Positions 8,141 to 16,359 of a stretch of DNA of 47,918 bases are shown piece after piece. How positions within the stretch are numbered: position 1 is the first letter of the stretch; each line of letters starts with the position of its first letter. Source of the DNA: DAHUXT01 sp036273675 (GTDB lineage: Bacteria; Chloroflexota; Ktedonobacteria; Ktedonobacterales; JADMIN01); the NCBI GenBank assembly GCA_036273675.1, contig DASUHD010000172.1, positions 1 to 47,918 on the forward strand. The letters are read 5' to 3'. The notes beneath the pieces are model-generated. The model was given only the letters and a program-made list of their open reading frames with translations, was not told the origin of the DNA and searched no databases. A program made the translations under genes and the position numbers.

Positions 8141-11100
8141 ATGCAGTGTCCGCAATGTGGAACGATGAATGCGCCGGGTCAGGATGTATGCGCCCGCTGC
8201 GGTAGCCCGCTGTTTCCCGCGCGCCCAGACTATGGCGGCACGCGCAATTCAGGCGCGTACGTCGGACAGAATCAGAATCAGAACTGGCCAGGATATCCCG
8301 CCGGGGAGGACGAGCCAGTTGATGGGGTCTGGCGGGAAGAGTGGCCCGCGCTTGGCGGGGCGCCCGAGCAGGCGCCGCTGCCGCCCTGGCTTGCGTCGGG
8401 TGGCAATGCCAATGGCAATCCGCCGCCATCGTCGCAGATGCCCTCCGGCCCATTCGCCCCCAACCAGCACAACAATGGCTGGAATGCGCCCCCCGCCTCG
8501 GGACCGCTCGGTTCGGAGTATCCTTCACAGTATCCACAGCAAACTCCACAGCAATATACGCCGCAACCGCCCTCGCACTATCCATCCTACTATGGCGTTG
8601 ACTCGGCGCAGCTCAATCAGCGCGGCGCGCCACCGCAGCAGATGCCGCCGATGTTCATGGTGAATCCGCCTGACGTCTATCCGCCAGACACTGCTCTCGC
8701 TCCCTATGGAATACCCCCAAATAATGCGCTCTCGGTCCCGGCGCCGCCACCGCTCGCGCTCGCGCTCACACCCGCGCTTGCCCCAGGGACGGCGCTCAAG
8801 AACGGCCGCTATCGCATCATCCAGCGGTTCTCCGGCGGGTCATCGGGGGGCGACACCGAGCTCCCGTTGATGGTCGCCACCGATACCGAGCTACCCAACG
8901 AGCGCGTGCTCGTCCAGGAGTTGCCGCTGACATCGGTGCATCCCGAAGACGCCGAATATATCCGGCATGGTATCGTCGAGCGGCTGGATAGCCTCTCGCA
9001 GTTGCCCGGCATCGCGCACCTGCGAGATAGCTTCGTCGAACAACGCCGCAGCTTTCTGGTCTTCGAGCTTCCCTCAGGGGACCGCCTGCTCGACCGTCTG
9101 CGGCGCGCGCATGGGCCGCTGCCCGAAACAACCGTGATTGGCATCGTGCTGCAGATACTCGATATTCTCTCCGCGCTAGAGCGCAGCCCGGTGCCAATTA
9201 TTCACGGCAACATTACTCCGGCGAATATTGTGCTCCGGCCTGGGGGCCAGGTGGCGCTGGTCGGCTTCTCGCCAACGCTGCTGATCTATCCGACGGGCCA
9301 GGTGGCCAATGGGCCAGCGGGTACGCTGACCGCCTACTCCGCGCCAGAACAGGCGCGTGGCACGGCGGACATTCGCTCCGATCTCTATGCCACCTGCGCG
9401 GTGATGCACTACGCGGTCACGGGCGCCGAGCCGGTCGGACGCATGTTCCCACTGGCGCGCCACGCCAATCCGGCGGTCTCCCTTGAATTGGAAGACATTC
9501 TTGGGCAAGGTTTGCGTCCCTCGCTGAGCCAACGCTATCAATCACCTGAAGCGCTCCGTGAGGTATTGGCGCCGCTTGCCTCTGGGAAGCGCCTCACCCA
9601 CGTTGACGAAGAGCTGGACTCGGATAGTCCAACAGGGCTGCGCCTGGTGCGCGACGCGCAGGGGCGGCTGATTGGCCCGCGCCAGCGCATGACGCAGAAC
9701 CCGCTCTTCTTCGTCGGCATCGTCCTGGTCCTGGTCGCGGTGCTTGGTGGCGGCGCATTCTATGCGCTGCAACCCCATGCGTCCACTCCCGCCACCTCGC
9801 CACAGACGCTCACCAGCGCCTTTGCGTCGTACTACCAGTCCAAAGGAATCGGCCTGAGCGGGGGTGAATTTGTCTTCGACACCCAGCAACCTGACTACGC
9901 GCTGAAACAGGCAGGCGCTCTCGCTATGGGATCAGGTGACATCAATGGCGCGCTGGCGGCCTATCAGAAGGCGGTGACGAGCCAGCCCAATGATGTCGAG
10001 GCGCTTATCTATGCTGCCGACTTGCAAATTCTTGCGGACAAAGATCCCTATGTGACGGTGATTGCTGGCGTGGCGTTCGGCGCAGACGACGACGGTGACA
10101 GCACTGATTCCGAGGACTTTGATACCGCGCGCTATGAGTTGCAGGGCATTTATCTGGCGCAGCAGCGTTTCAATCAGGCTTCCACAGCGCCGGGACATGT
10201 GCGGCTGCGCGTGCTGATTCTCAATTCCGGCAAAGAGCCATCGGATGCCCAGCTTGCCTCGACGCTAATGCTTGATCAGATCCACAAGGGCAATGTCCAG
10301 AATATCGTCGGCATCATCGGCTGGCCAGAGTCGAACCAGAGCCGTCTGGCCATGGCGGCTCTGGGCGCTTCGGGTCTTCCACTGATCTCGCCGACGGCCA
10401 GCGCCAACAATCTCGAAGATACCGCTGGTAACTTCTACAGTCTTGTGCCGTCCGATTCGCAACAGGCGGGTGATCTGGCCGACGCCGCGGTCAAGAACCT
10501 GAAGGCGCACCGTATTCTGGTGGCCTATGATTCCGGCAACCAGGAGAATAGCGACGTTGCGACCTATTTCAGCAATCAGGTCATACAGAACTATGGCGCA
10601 ACGGCGACGATTCTCGGGCGCGTTACCTACGACGCCGAAACCGTCCAGGCTGGCGGCGCGTTCCAGCAGGTTGCGGCAGCGGCGCTGACGCAGAACGCGG
10701 ACCTGATCTATCTGGTAGGCAACCAGAACGCCTCGATATTTCTGGCGAACGCGGTTGCGCAACAGGCGATTCAGACCAATCACTTTGCCCCTCACATCCT
10801 CGTTGGCGCGCAGACGCTGATGTCGTCGTACTTTGGAGTTGGCAATGACCCCGGAGCGGCGGCGGCTCGCGCCAACCCGGACCCGCTCGGCCTGATCTAT
10901 GTTGCCACCCTTGCCAGCGTCAACCACTGGCAGATGCTCAAGATGGCGCCACCAGACGTGCAAGCGTTCAGCGACGGCTTTGCGACGTTGTTCAAGAGTT
11001 TCTGGGGCGCAGGCGGGCTGTCACTACCTGGCTCGCTGGCTATCCTGTCGTACGACGCGACCAATCTGCTGCTGGTAGCGCTGGAAAAAAATCTGGAGAT

Positions 11101-11368
11101 GGCGCATAACGATGTCGTCATCCCCACCGTGCAGGAAATTACCGTGGCGATCCGTCAGTTCACCAACCAGCAACCGTTCATGGGCCTGGGCGGAGCCGTC
11201 GGATTCAGTAACTCGATTCACCAGCCGAACAAGGCGCTGGGCATCTATAAGCTCTTGCCCATTCCGAACGCGCCGACGAACGCTCCTGTCGTGCAGCTTC
11301 AGCTTGCCACGGTTGTCGGAGGCAAGGCGCTCTTCTGCGGCCATTCAACGAGCTGCACGCCATCTTGA
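8141..11368 (+). CDS. Zn-ribbon / pseudokinase / transmembrane / type-I periplasmic-binding-domain receptor
   Basis: A 1075-residue multidomain membrane protein. Residues 3-20 are a zinc ribbon (Cys 3, 6, 17, 20). Residues ~25-215 are P/Q/N-rich and disordered. Residues ~217-495 have a Ser/Thr-kinase fold, with SAPEQARG and DIRSDLYATCAVMHYAVTG conserved. The catalytic residues are gone: the beta3 lysine position is Gln259 (VLVQE), HRD is HGN (355-357) and DFG is GFS (375-377). One membrane helix lies at ~522-545. A short TPR-like helix pair (GALAAYQKAVTSQPNDVEAL) precedes a Leu/Ile/Val-binding-protein-like (ABC-type I) ligand domain, ~636-1060. I infer an extracellular sensor relaying to a cytosolic pseudokinase scaffold. 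It is convergent with the next gene, 27 bases away. Confidence 0.85.
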   Translation: MQCPQCGTMNAPGQDVCARCGSPLFPARPDYGGTRNSGAYVGQNQNQNWPGYPAGEDEPVDGVWREEWPALGGAPEQAPLPPWLASGGNANGNPPPSSQMPSGPFAPNQHNNGWNAPPASGPLGSEYPSQYPQQTPQQYTPQPPSHYPSYYGVDSAQLNQRGAPPQQMPPMFMVNPPDVYPPDTALAPYGIPPNNALSVPAPPPLALALTPALAPGTALKNGRYRIIQRFSGGSSGGDTELPLMVATDTELPNERVLVQELPLTSVHPEDAEYIRHGIVERLDSLSQLPGIAHLRDSFVEQRRSFLVFELPSGDRLLDRLRRAHGPLPETTVIGIVLQILDILSALERSPVPIIHGNITPANIVLRPGGQVALVGFSPTLLIYPTGQVANGPAGTLTAYSAPEQARGTADIRSDLYATCAVMHYAVTGAEPVGRMFPLARHANPAVSLELEDILGQGLRPSLSQRYQSPEALREVLAPLASGKRLTHVDEELDSDSPTGLRLVRDAQGRLIGPRQRMTQNPLFFVGIVLVLVAVLGGGAFYALQPHASTPATSPQTLTSAFASYYQSKGIGLSGGEFVFDTQQPDYALKQAGALAMGSGDINGALAAYQKAVTSQPNDVEALIYAADLQILADKDPYVTVIAGVAFGADDDGDSTDSEDFDTARYELQGIYLAQQRFNQASTAPGHVRLRVLILNSGKEPSDAQLASTLMLDQIHKGNVQNIVGIIGWPESNQSRLAMAALGASGLPLISPTASANNLEDTAGNFYSLVPSDSQQAGDLADAAVKNLKAHRILVAYDSGNQENSDVATYFSNQVIQNYGATATILGRVTYDAETVQAGGAFQQVAAAALTQNADLIYLVGNQNASIFLANAVAQQAIQTNHFAPHILVGAQTLMSSYFGVGNDPGAAAARANPDPLGLIYVATLASVNHWQMLKMAPPDVQAFSDGFATLFKSFWGAGGLSLPGSLAILSYDATNLLLVALEKNLEMAHNDVVIPTVQEITVAIRQFTNQQPFMGLGGAVGFSNSIHQPNKALGIYKLLPIPNAPTNAPVVQLQLATVVGGKALFCGHSTSCTPS

Positions 11369-11372
11369 AGCA

Positions 11373-11387
11373 CCGGGAGACGCCCGG
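11373..11387. terminator. Short hairpin between convergent genes
   Basis: CCGGG-AGACG-CCCGG lies five bases after the receptor stop codon and before the stop of the convergent propeller gene. There is no T-run on either strand, so it is only a weak candidate terminator. Confidence 0.3.
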
Positions 11388-11395
11388 CGCGCCCG

Positions 11396-12436
11396 CTAAC
11401 GCGGCAGGTCGCGCGATCCCCAGATTTGCGCCCCGTTCAGGAGTGGATAATAGAGCAGCAACTGCTTGCCATCTGGCGACCAGCGGAGAAACACCTCCGG
11501 GCCAAAGCCGCCGTACGGGGCGACGCTGGCCAGTTGCAGCTTGGGCGTGAGCGTCTTCAGCAGCTTGCCGCTGGCGCAATCGTAGATGCTCACGTCGAAG
11601 TCGCTTATCCGCACTGAGCCATCGGGCCGCGCGACCGGCGCCTCGACCGCCACCCGCTTGCCATCGGGACTCCACGCCAGGTTGATCTGCGTCGCCCAGG
11701 CATAGGGATCTACGCTCGTGTCGTGGAAGCGCCGCAATATAGCGGACATTCCAGCGTCGCGCACTGGCAGCGCCGGAGCGCCCGCCAGCCCTATCCTGCT
11801 CAGGTCTGTGCGGTCGGGCGCGGGCTGCCCATCAAGCGCAATACGCCAGTTGCTAATCTCCCCTCCCTGATCGCCCGCAAAGAGGTACACTCCGTCAGCC
11901 GACCAGGAGGCCAATGAGGTAGTCCAGGTTTCTACCGGCGTCTTCAGCATATGCAGGTTATGTTCGGGTTCAACGCCAACCCACCGTGTTGTCAGGTGAA
12001 CCGTTCCGGGCTGCCAGATCGAAAACGCTTTGCCGCCGTCAGGTTGGCCAATGGAGGTATTGGACTGGCTGGCGGGCGCGCTCGTCGCATTGAGCGGCCT
12101 GACCGGCTGAAGTCTCCCATCGCTATCCCACTGATACTGTAGCGCTGGCTGGGAGAACGCGGGCGCGGCATGCCACCCTCGGTCTGTGCTCGCGCGCTCT
12201 GGCGGAGTTGCCATCGGGATATAGGCGCCGTTCGCGAGATTCCAGAGGCCGGAATACCACTCATCCCTCGCCATCGAGTGCGAGAGCACGCGCTCATCGC
12301 CGCCTGAGGGAGACACAAGCAGAACGCCCTCTACGGATTGCGTGTCAAAACCGCCGCCGTGAGCAACCCTAGCATGCTGTGGACATACTGTCAAGCTGCT
12401 TGGATGAGGGGAAAGACGGCCATACATCAGGCGCAT
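11396..12436 (-). CDS. TolB/WD40-like beta-propeller protein, probably 5'-truncated
   Basis: A 346-residue frame containing propeller-blade motifs: LASWSADGVYLFAGDQ, LAWSPDGKRVAVEAP, ISDFDVSIYDCASGKLL and LRWSPDGKQLLLYYP. These are typical of PD40/WD40-like repeats in TolB-like or secreted proteins. There is no signal peptide, no ribosome binding site at ATG 12436, and a TGA immediately upstream. The first ~40 residues (HPSSLTVCPQHARVAHGGG) do not look like propeller sequence. The real start could be a later TTG/GTG, or the original 5' part was lost next to menG. Function unknown; propellers usually mediate protein or ligand binding. Confidence 0.55.
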   Translation of the reverse strand: MRLMYGRLSPHPSSLTVCPQHARVAHGGGFDTQSVEGVLLVSPSGGDERVLSHSMARDEWYSGLWNLANGAYIPMATPPERASTDRGWHAAPAFSQPALQYQWDSDGRLQPVRPLNATSAPASQSNTSIGQPDGGKAFSIWQPGTVHLTTRWVGVEPEHNLHMLKTPVETWTTSLASWSADGVYLFAGDQGGEISNWRIALDGQPAPDRTDLSRIGLAGAPALPVRDAGMSAILRRFHDTSVDPYAWATQINLAWSPDGKRVAVEAPVARPDGSVRISDFDVSIYDCASGKLLKTLTPKLQLASVAPYGGFGPEVFLRWSPDGKQLLLYYPLLNGAQIWGSRDLPR

Positions 12437-12464
12437 GGCATGGGTAGCCAGGTATGTTCGTCAG

Positions 12465-13238
12465 TTAGCGCGCCGGAGCCTTCGTCGCTATATGGACCGC
12501 TACGACACCACCGAGCAGGTAGTAGTAGCGGACGTCGCTCCAGCCCGCCGCTTCGATGACACGCTTGAGCGCGGGCGCATTGGGGAAGGCGGTCACTGAG
12601 GTGGGAAGGTAGCTGTAGGCGTCGAAGGCGCGACCGATCAGACTGCCGAGAACCGGCACGAGCCGGCCGAAGTAGAAGTCGAAGAGGGCGGAGAAGACCG
12701 GGTTGCGCGGATGGCTGATCTCCAGGCAGGCCATGCGCCCGCCGGGGCGCACCACCCGCAGCATCTCGCCAAAGCCCTGATGCAGATCGGCCATGTTGCG
12801 CACGACAAACGCCGAGCAGCAGGCGTCGAAGCTGTTATCGGGGAAGTCGAGGCGCTCGCCGTCGCCCTGACGCAAATCCACCCGGTCGGATAACCCCAGC
12901 CGCTTGATTTTCGACCGCCCGCGGTCGAGCATCTCCGGCGTGAAATCCACGCCGACAACGTGCGCGCTGGGGGCGCTGGCGCGGGCCAACTCAATCGCGA
13001 GATCGCCAGTGCCAGTGCCGATATCGAGTCCGGTCTCGTTCGGCCCAAGCGCGATATGCCGGACAGTGAACCTGCGCCAGCGGCCATCCAGCCCGAGCGA
13101 CATGATCCGGTTCATGGCATCGTAGACACGGGCAATGCGCCCAAACATGCGGCGAACGTAGACAGGCTTGCCGCCCGCCGCCTCGAAGCGCGCGCGCAAC
13201 TCTGGCTTCGTTGCCCCCAGCGTCTGCTGCTCGTCCAC
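12465..13238 (-). CDS. menG: Demethylmenaquinone methyltransferase (UbiE/MenG)
   Basis: A 257-residue class-I SAM methyltransferase, the last step of menaquinone synthesis. It starts at GTG 13238 with AGGGC six bases upstream. Family signatures are RRMFGRIARVYDAMNRIMS near residue 28, the SAM motif LDIGTGTGDLAIELA, VGVDFTPEML, DGERLDFPDNSFD, VVRNMADLHQGFGEMLRVVRPGG and YSYLPTSVTAFP. The length is close to the usual 230-260. It is 25 bases downstream of the long-chain polyprenyl diphosphate synthase, which makes the quinone tail. Together they form a two-gene quinone unit. UbiE enzymes can also act on benzoquinones; menaquinone is inferred from the likely phylum. Confidence 0.93.
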   Translation of the reverse strand: MDEQQTLGATKPELRARFEAAGGKPVYVRRMFGRIARVYDAMNRIMSLGLDGRWRRFTVRHIALGPNETGLDIGTGTGDLAIELARASAPSAHVVGVDFTPEMLDRGRSKIKRLGLSDRVDLRQGDGERLDFPDNSFDACCSAFVVRNMADLHQGFGEMLRVVRPGGRMACLEISHPRNPVFSALFDFYFGRLVPVLGSLIGRAFDAYSYLPTSVTAFPNAPALKRVIEAAGWSDVRYYYLLGGVVAVHIATKAPAR

Positions 13239-13263
13239 GGGTTTGCCCTATCTCTTCTCTACT

Positions 13264-14250
13264 CTAGCGGCTGCGGTCCACCACAAAATCCACAAGCTGT
13301 TCCAGCACGTCGCGTTCGGACGAGGATGGGAACTCCAGCAGCAAGGCGCGCGCGCGCGACGAATACTGGCGGGCCAGCTCCATCGCCTCTTCAATGGCTG
13401 GGCTGGCCGCGACCCACGCCACGATGTCGCGCACCTCGTCGTCGGCGATCGTTTCAGCGCCCAGCATCTGGCCGACCCGCTCGGTATGCCCGTTCTGCTG
13501 TTGCTGGAGCGCATAGATCAGTGGCAGCGTCACCAGTCCCTGACGCAGATCGTTGCCCGCTGGCTTGCCAATGGACTCCTCGGTGCCGACATAGTCAAGC
13601 ACGTCGTCGATGATCTGGAAGGCGATGCCCAAATCCAGCCCAAACTGCCCCAGTAGCGCTATCTGCTCTTCATTGCCGTCGCCGACAATCGCGCCCCCTT
13701 TGCAGCAGGCAGACATCAGGCAGGCGGTCTTGCGGCTGATGCGGTCAATGTAGTTATCGACCGAGACATTGGACTGGCGCGCGGTCAGCAGTTCCAGGAT
13801 GGTGCCTTCACAGACGCTAGCTACCGTCTCGGAGAAGAGACGGTCAACGCGGAAGTCCTCGACATCGGCGATCAGGCCCGCCGTCCGGGCAAAGAGATAA
13901 TCACCCAGGAGGATCGCGACGCCGTTGCCATAGCGGGCGTTGACGGTGGGCAGCCCGCGCCGGGTCATCGCATGATCGATGATGTCGTCGTGGACCAGTG
14001 TCGCCAGATGCACCATCTCGAAGGCGACGCTCATCGGCAGGAGCTTCTCGAACCGGTAGGTCAGCAGCTTGCCCGAGAGGAGCGTCAGCGCGGTGCGCAG
14101 GCGCTTGCCTGGAGACTTGAGCACATGCGCGGATGCGGTGTTGAGCATTTCCAGCCCGGATGTTGCTCGTTGCTGGAAAGTGGCATCCACGACATCCAGG
14201 TCCGTCTCTATCCCAGAAAAGAGACGGCTCAACGTGGCCGCGTCGCTCAT
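13264..14250 (-). CDS. Long-chain trans-polyprenyl diphosphate synthase
   Basis: About 328 residues from ATG 14250 (MSDAATLSR), preceded by GGGAGGGACC. The frame is open 25 codons further, but that part lacks a ribosome binding site. It has all landmarks of an all-trans isoprenyl diphosphate synthase: GKRLR, the first aspartate-rich motif LVHDDIIDHA, RRGLPTVNARYGN, LLGDYLFA, the KTA motif RKTACLM and the second aspartate motif QIIDDVLDYVG. These bind Mg-diphosphate and condense IPP units into a C35-C45 chain. The adjacent menG implies the menaquinone side chain (HepS/IspB-like role). Exact chain length cannot be read from sequence by eye. Confidence 0.92.
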   Translation of the reverse strand: MSDAATLSRLFSGIETDLDVVDATFQQRATSGLEMLNTASAHVLKSPGKRLRTALTLLSGKLLTYRFEKLLPMSVAFEMVHLATLVHDDIIDHAMTRRGLPTVNARYGNGVAILLGDYLFARTAGLIADVEDFRVDRLFSETVASVCEGTILELLTARQSNVSVDNYIDRISRKTACLMSACCKGGAIVGDGNEEQIALLGQFGLDLGIAFQIIDDVLDYVGTEESIGKPAGNDLRQGLVTLPLIYALQQQQNGHTERVGQMLGAETIADDEVRDIVAWVAASPAIEEAMELARQYSSRARALLLEFPSSSERDVLEQLVDFVVDRSR

Positions 14251-14503
14251 GGTCCCTCCCAGAGATGTGCGAGGTATCAGTCCTGTCTGCGCCTTCGCCT
14301 CACGTCTGAAGCGGCTCGCAGGCACGCCACCTTTTATTGTAGCACGGCCCGTCCAAGCGGCACATCTGCCAGCCAGTGCAAGTGCCGGACCAGTGTTTAG
14401 CGTATGCGAGAGTCCAGCCGCTCGGCGCGTATGTGGACAGAATCACAACTAGCGCCTGCTCATCCGGTGAATGAGGGTGGGCGCTTTAGGCTGCCGCGAA
14501 CAA

Positions 14504-14785
14504 TTATTCGGTGTCAATGTGAGAGATAGGGGGTGCATCCGACGGTTCGGCAAGGTAGCGGAGAGATCCCTCGATCTCGGCGCCAAACCACCACTCAGCG
14601 CCGCTAGGCGCCGTTACCCGATGCATGACGGCAGTGATCTCGAAATCAGGCTCCTCGCGTAAGATGACTTGTTGCCCTTCAATGACGTTTGCCAGCTTAT
14701 CCACAGGCGCCACGTAGAAGCCTCTGCCAAATAGGGAATGTTCTTCATCGGGCCATAGTGTTGTTGTAATGACTTGAAGTCCCAT
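14504..14785 (-). CDS. Small protein of unknown function
   Basis: A 93-residue acidic protein, not recognised. It begins MGLQVITTTLWPDEEHSLFG and ends SDAPPISHIDTE, with EWWFGAEIEGSLRYL near the C-terminus. AAGAAGGG ten bases upstream is a plausible ribosome binding site. It is 27 bases downstream of the 145-residue unknown gene and shares its lower GC content, so the two are probably one transcript acquired together. An overlapping alternative frame starting at 14808 is less protein-like. No toxin or antitoxin motif is recognisable. Confidence 0.6.
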   Translation of the reverse strand: MGLQVITTTLWPDEEHSLFGRGFYVAPVDKLANVIEGQQVILREEPDFEITAVMHRVTAPSGAEWWFGAEIEGSLRYLAEPSDAPPISHIDTE

Positions 14786-14812
14786 CTGCGCATTACCCTT
14801 CTTTTCATTGTA

Positions 14813-15250
14813 TTATTGCTTGCGTTGATGAGGATTCTTTACCACCATCATAGCACGCGCCAGCGCTTCGACGACGTCTTGCGCAAGCGCTACTTCCAAC
14901 ACACCAGCACGCAAGAAAACTAGCGTATGATGATCGGGGTACTGGAGGGTTGGTGTGACATACAATACAGGCGCGCATCCAATGACTGCCAGCTCATCCA
15001 TGAGATGCTGCACAACTGTCACACTCAACGTTGCATTCCGATAGGCCCCTTCTTGAGCTAGATCGTCAAATGATGCGCCTGGGCGAAAAAGACATGATAA
15101 TCCTACATGCACATCATGATAGTGATTATTGGACAGCAGGTATTGCGCACGCGCAGACTCCTGCGCACGCGCATCAGTAAGATTGCCACCACGCAAGACA
15201 AGTTCTGAGCGAAGGCTGACCGAGGTTAGATCAACCTGGGAGGTAGGCAA
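14813..15250 (-). CDS. Protein of unknown function
   Basis: A 145-residue soluble protein, not recognised. The start is TTG at 15250 with a perfect AGGAGG five bases upstream, which decides the start. It reads as an alpha/beta protein: SLRSELVLRGGNLTDARAQE, then NNHYHDVHVGLSCLF, ending in two helices (LEVALAQDVVEALARAMMVV). There is no signal peptide or membrane segment. GC content is visibly lower than the flanking prenyl synthase and radical SAM genes. It is followed 27 bases later by the 93-residue gene. Function, and whether the pair works together, is unknown. Confidence 0.65.
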   Translation of the reverse strand: MPTSQVDLTSVSLRSELVLRGGNLTDARAQESARAQYLLSNNHYHDVHVGLSCLFRPGASFDDLAQEGAYRNATLSVTVVQHLMDELAVIGCAPVLYVTPTLQYPDHHTLVFLRAGVLEVALAQDVVEALARAMMVVKNPHQRKQ

Positions 15251-15364
15251 GAAGACCTCCTAAAGCAAATTAACTGCTATTCCTACTCATCATAATGTAA
15301 AGCAACTCTGTTCGCAAGGCTGATGGTGCAGTGAACGATTATTCTTGCTTCGTGGCTATTACGC

Positions 15365-16330
15365 TCACACCTCGTTGGAGGGGTCGAGTTCGGCGATATC
15401 TTCTTGCAAAAAGAGGTTCTCGAAGGGAAGTGTCTCGACGAAGTCCACGATCTCACGATACTCGCGCCAGGTGAGGCGGCGGCTCAGGTCGGGGTCGTTG
15501 AATGCCTTGTAGGCGGGGAAATACTGGTCCATGACGCTGAGGCCGATATCGGAGCCAAGCTCGTCGGCGAGCCACTGCAACACCGCTTTGCTGCCCGCGT
15601 GATCGTGGGGCATCACCAGATGGCGCACAATCAGCCCGCGCACCGCGATGCCGTGCTCGTCTACCTCCAGCCCGCCCACCTGACGATACATCTCCTTCAA
15701 AGCCGCGCGATTGAACTCGACGTAGTGGTGCATCTTCGAGGTGCGGAGCGCGTTGCGGTTATCGGAATATTTCGCGTCGGGCATGTAGATATCTATCACG
15801 CCATCCAGCAGCTTCAGCGTGTGCAGATGCTCATAGCCCGCGCAGTTGTAGACCATCGGGATATGCAGGCCTCGGTCGGAGGCGATCACCAGCGCCTTGA
15901 GCAGCTGCGGCACGAAATGCGTCGGCGTGACGAGATCGATATTGTGGCAGCCCTTGCGCTGAAGCGAGAGCATCATCTCGGCCAGCCGCTCTGGCCCGAC
16001 ACGAAGCCCATTGCCCTGCTGGCTGAGCCAGAAGTTCTGGCAGTAGGAGCAGCGCGCCTGGCAGCCGCCGAAGAAGATGGTACCCGCGCCGCCGGTCCCA
16101 CTGATGGGCGGCTCCTCGCGCCGATGCACGTTCCACGAGCCGACGATGATATCGGTAGTCGAGTGACACGCGCCCCAGCGCCCCGCCGTGCGGTCTATCG
16201 GGCAGTTCTGCGGGCAGACGGTGCAGCCACGCAATAGTTCCCATGCCGCCTCGGCGCGCCGGGCAAGCTCGCCCGTCTCGTGCAGCTTCAAGTAGCCTGG
16301 ATAGCGAACTGTTTTGGGTATGGTGGTCAT
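15365..16330 (-). CDS. PflX-like radical SAM protein (COG1313 type)
   Basis: About 321 residues from ATG 16330 (MTTIPKTVRYPGY). A 30-codon upstream extension is open but arginine-rich. An N-terminal cysteine cluster (CTVCPQNCPIDR...GRWGAC, ~38-58) precedes the radical SAM CxxxCxxC motif in GGCQARCSYCQNF. It is followed by GCHNIDLVTPTHFV, YNCAGYE and DIYMPDAKYSD. This pattern matches the PflX group of pyruvate-formate-lyase-activase homologues, whose substrate is not established. It binds a [4Fe-4S] cluster and SAM. The HicB/DinB-like gene ends 29 bases upstream, so they probably share a transcript. No glycyl-radical enzyme is present in the window. Confidence 0.85.
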   Translation of the reverse strand: MTTIPKTVRYPGYLKLHETGELARRAEAAWELLRGCTVCPQNCPIDRTAGRWGACHSTTDIIVGSWNVHRREEPPISGTGGAGTIFFGGCQARCSYCQNFWLSQQGNGLRVGPERLAEMMLSLQRKGCHNIDLVTPTHFVPQLLKALVIASDRGLHIPMVYNCAGYEHLHTLKLLDGVIDIYMPDAKYSDNRNALRTSKMHHYVEFNRAALKEMYRQVGGLEVDEHGIAVRGLIVRHLVMPHDHAGSKAVLQWLADELGSDIGLSVMDQYFPAYKAFNDPDLSRRLTWREYREIVDFVETLPFENLFLQEDIAELDPSNEV

Positions 16331-16359
16331 GGTTGTGCGTTCAACTCGCAAGATCGTTT

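Noticed and set aside
7855..8142. 96-codon N-terminal extension of the CPBP protease
   Set aside because: Arg/Cys-rich, overlaps the divergent promoter and start of the receptor gene, and has no family similarity.
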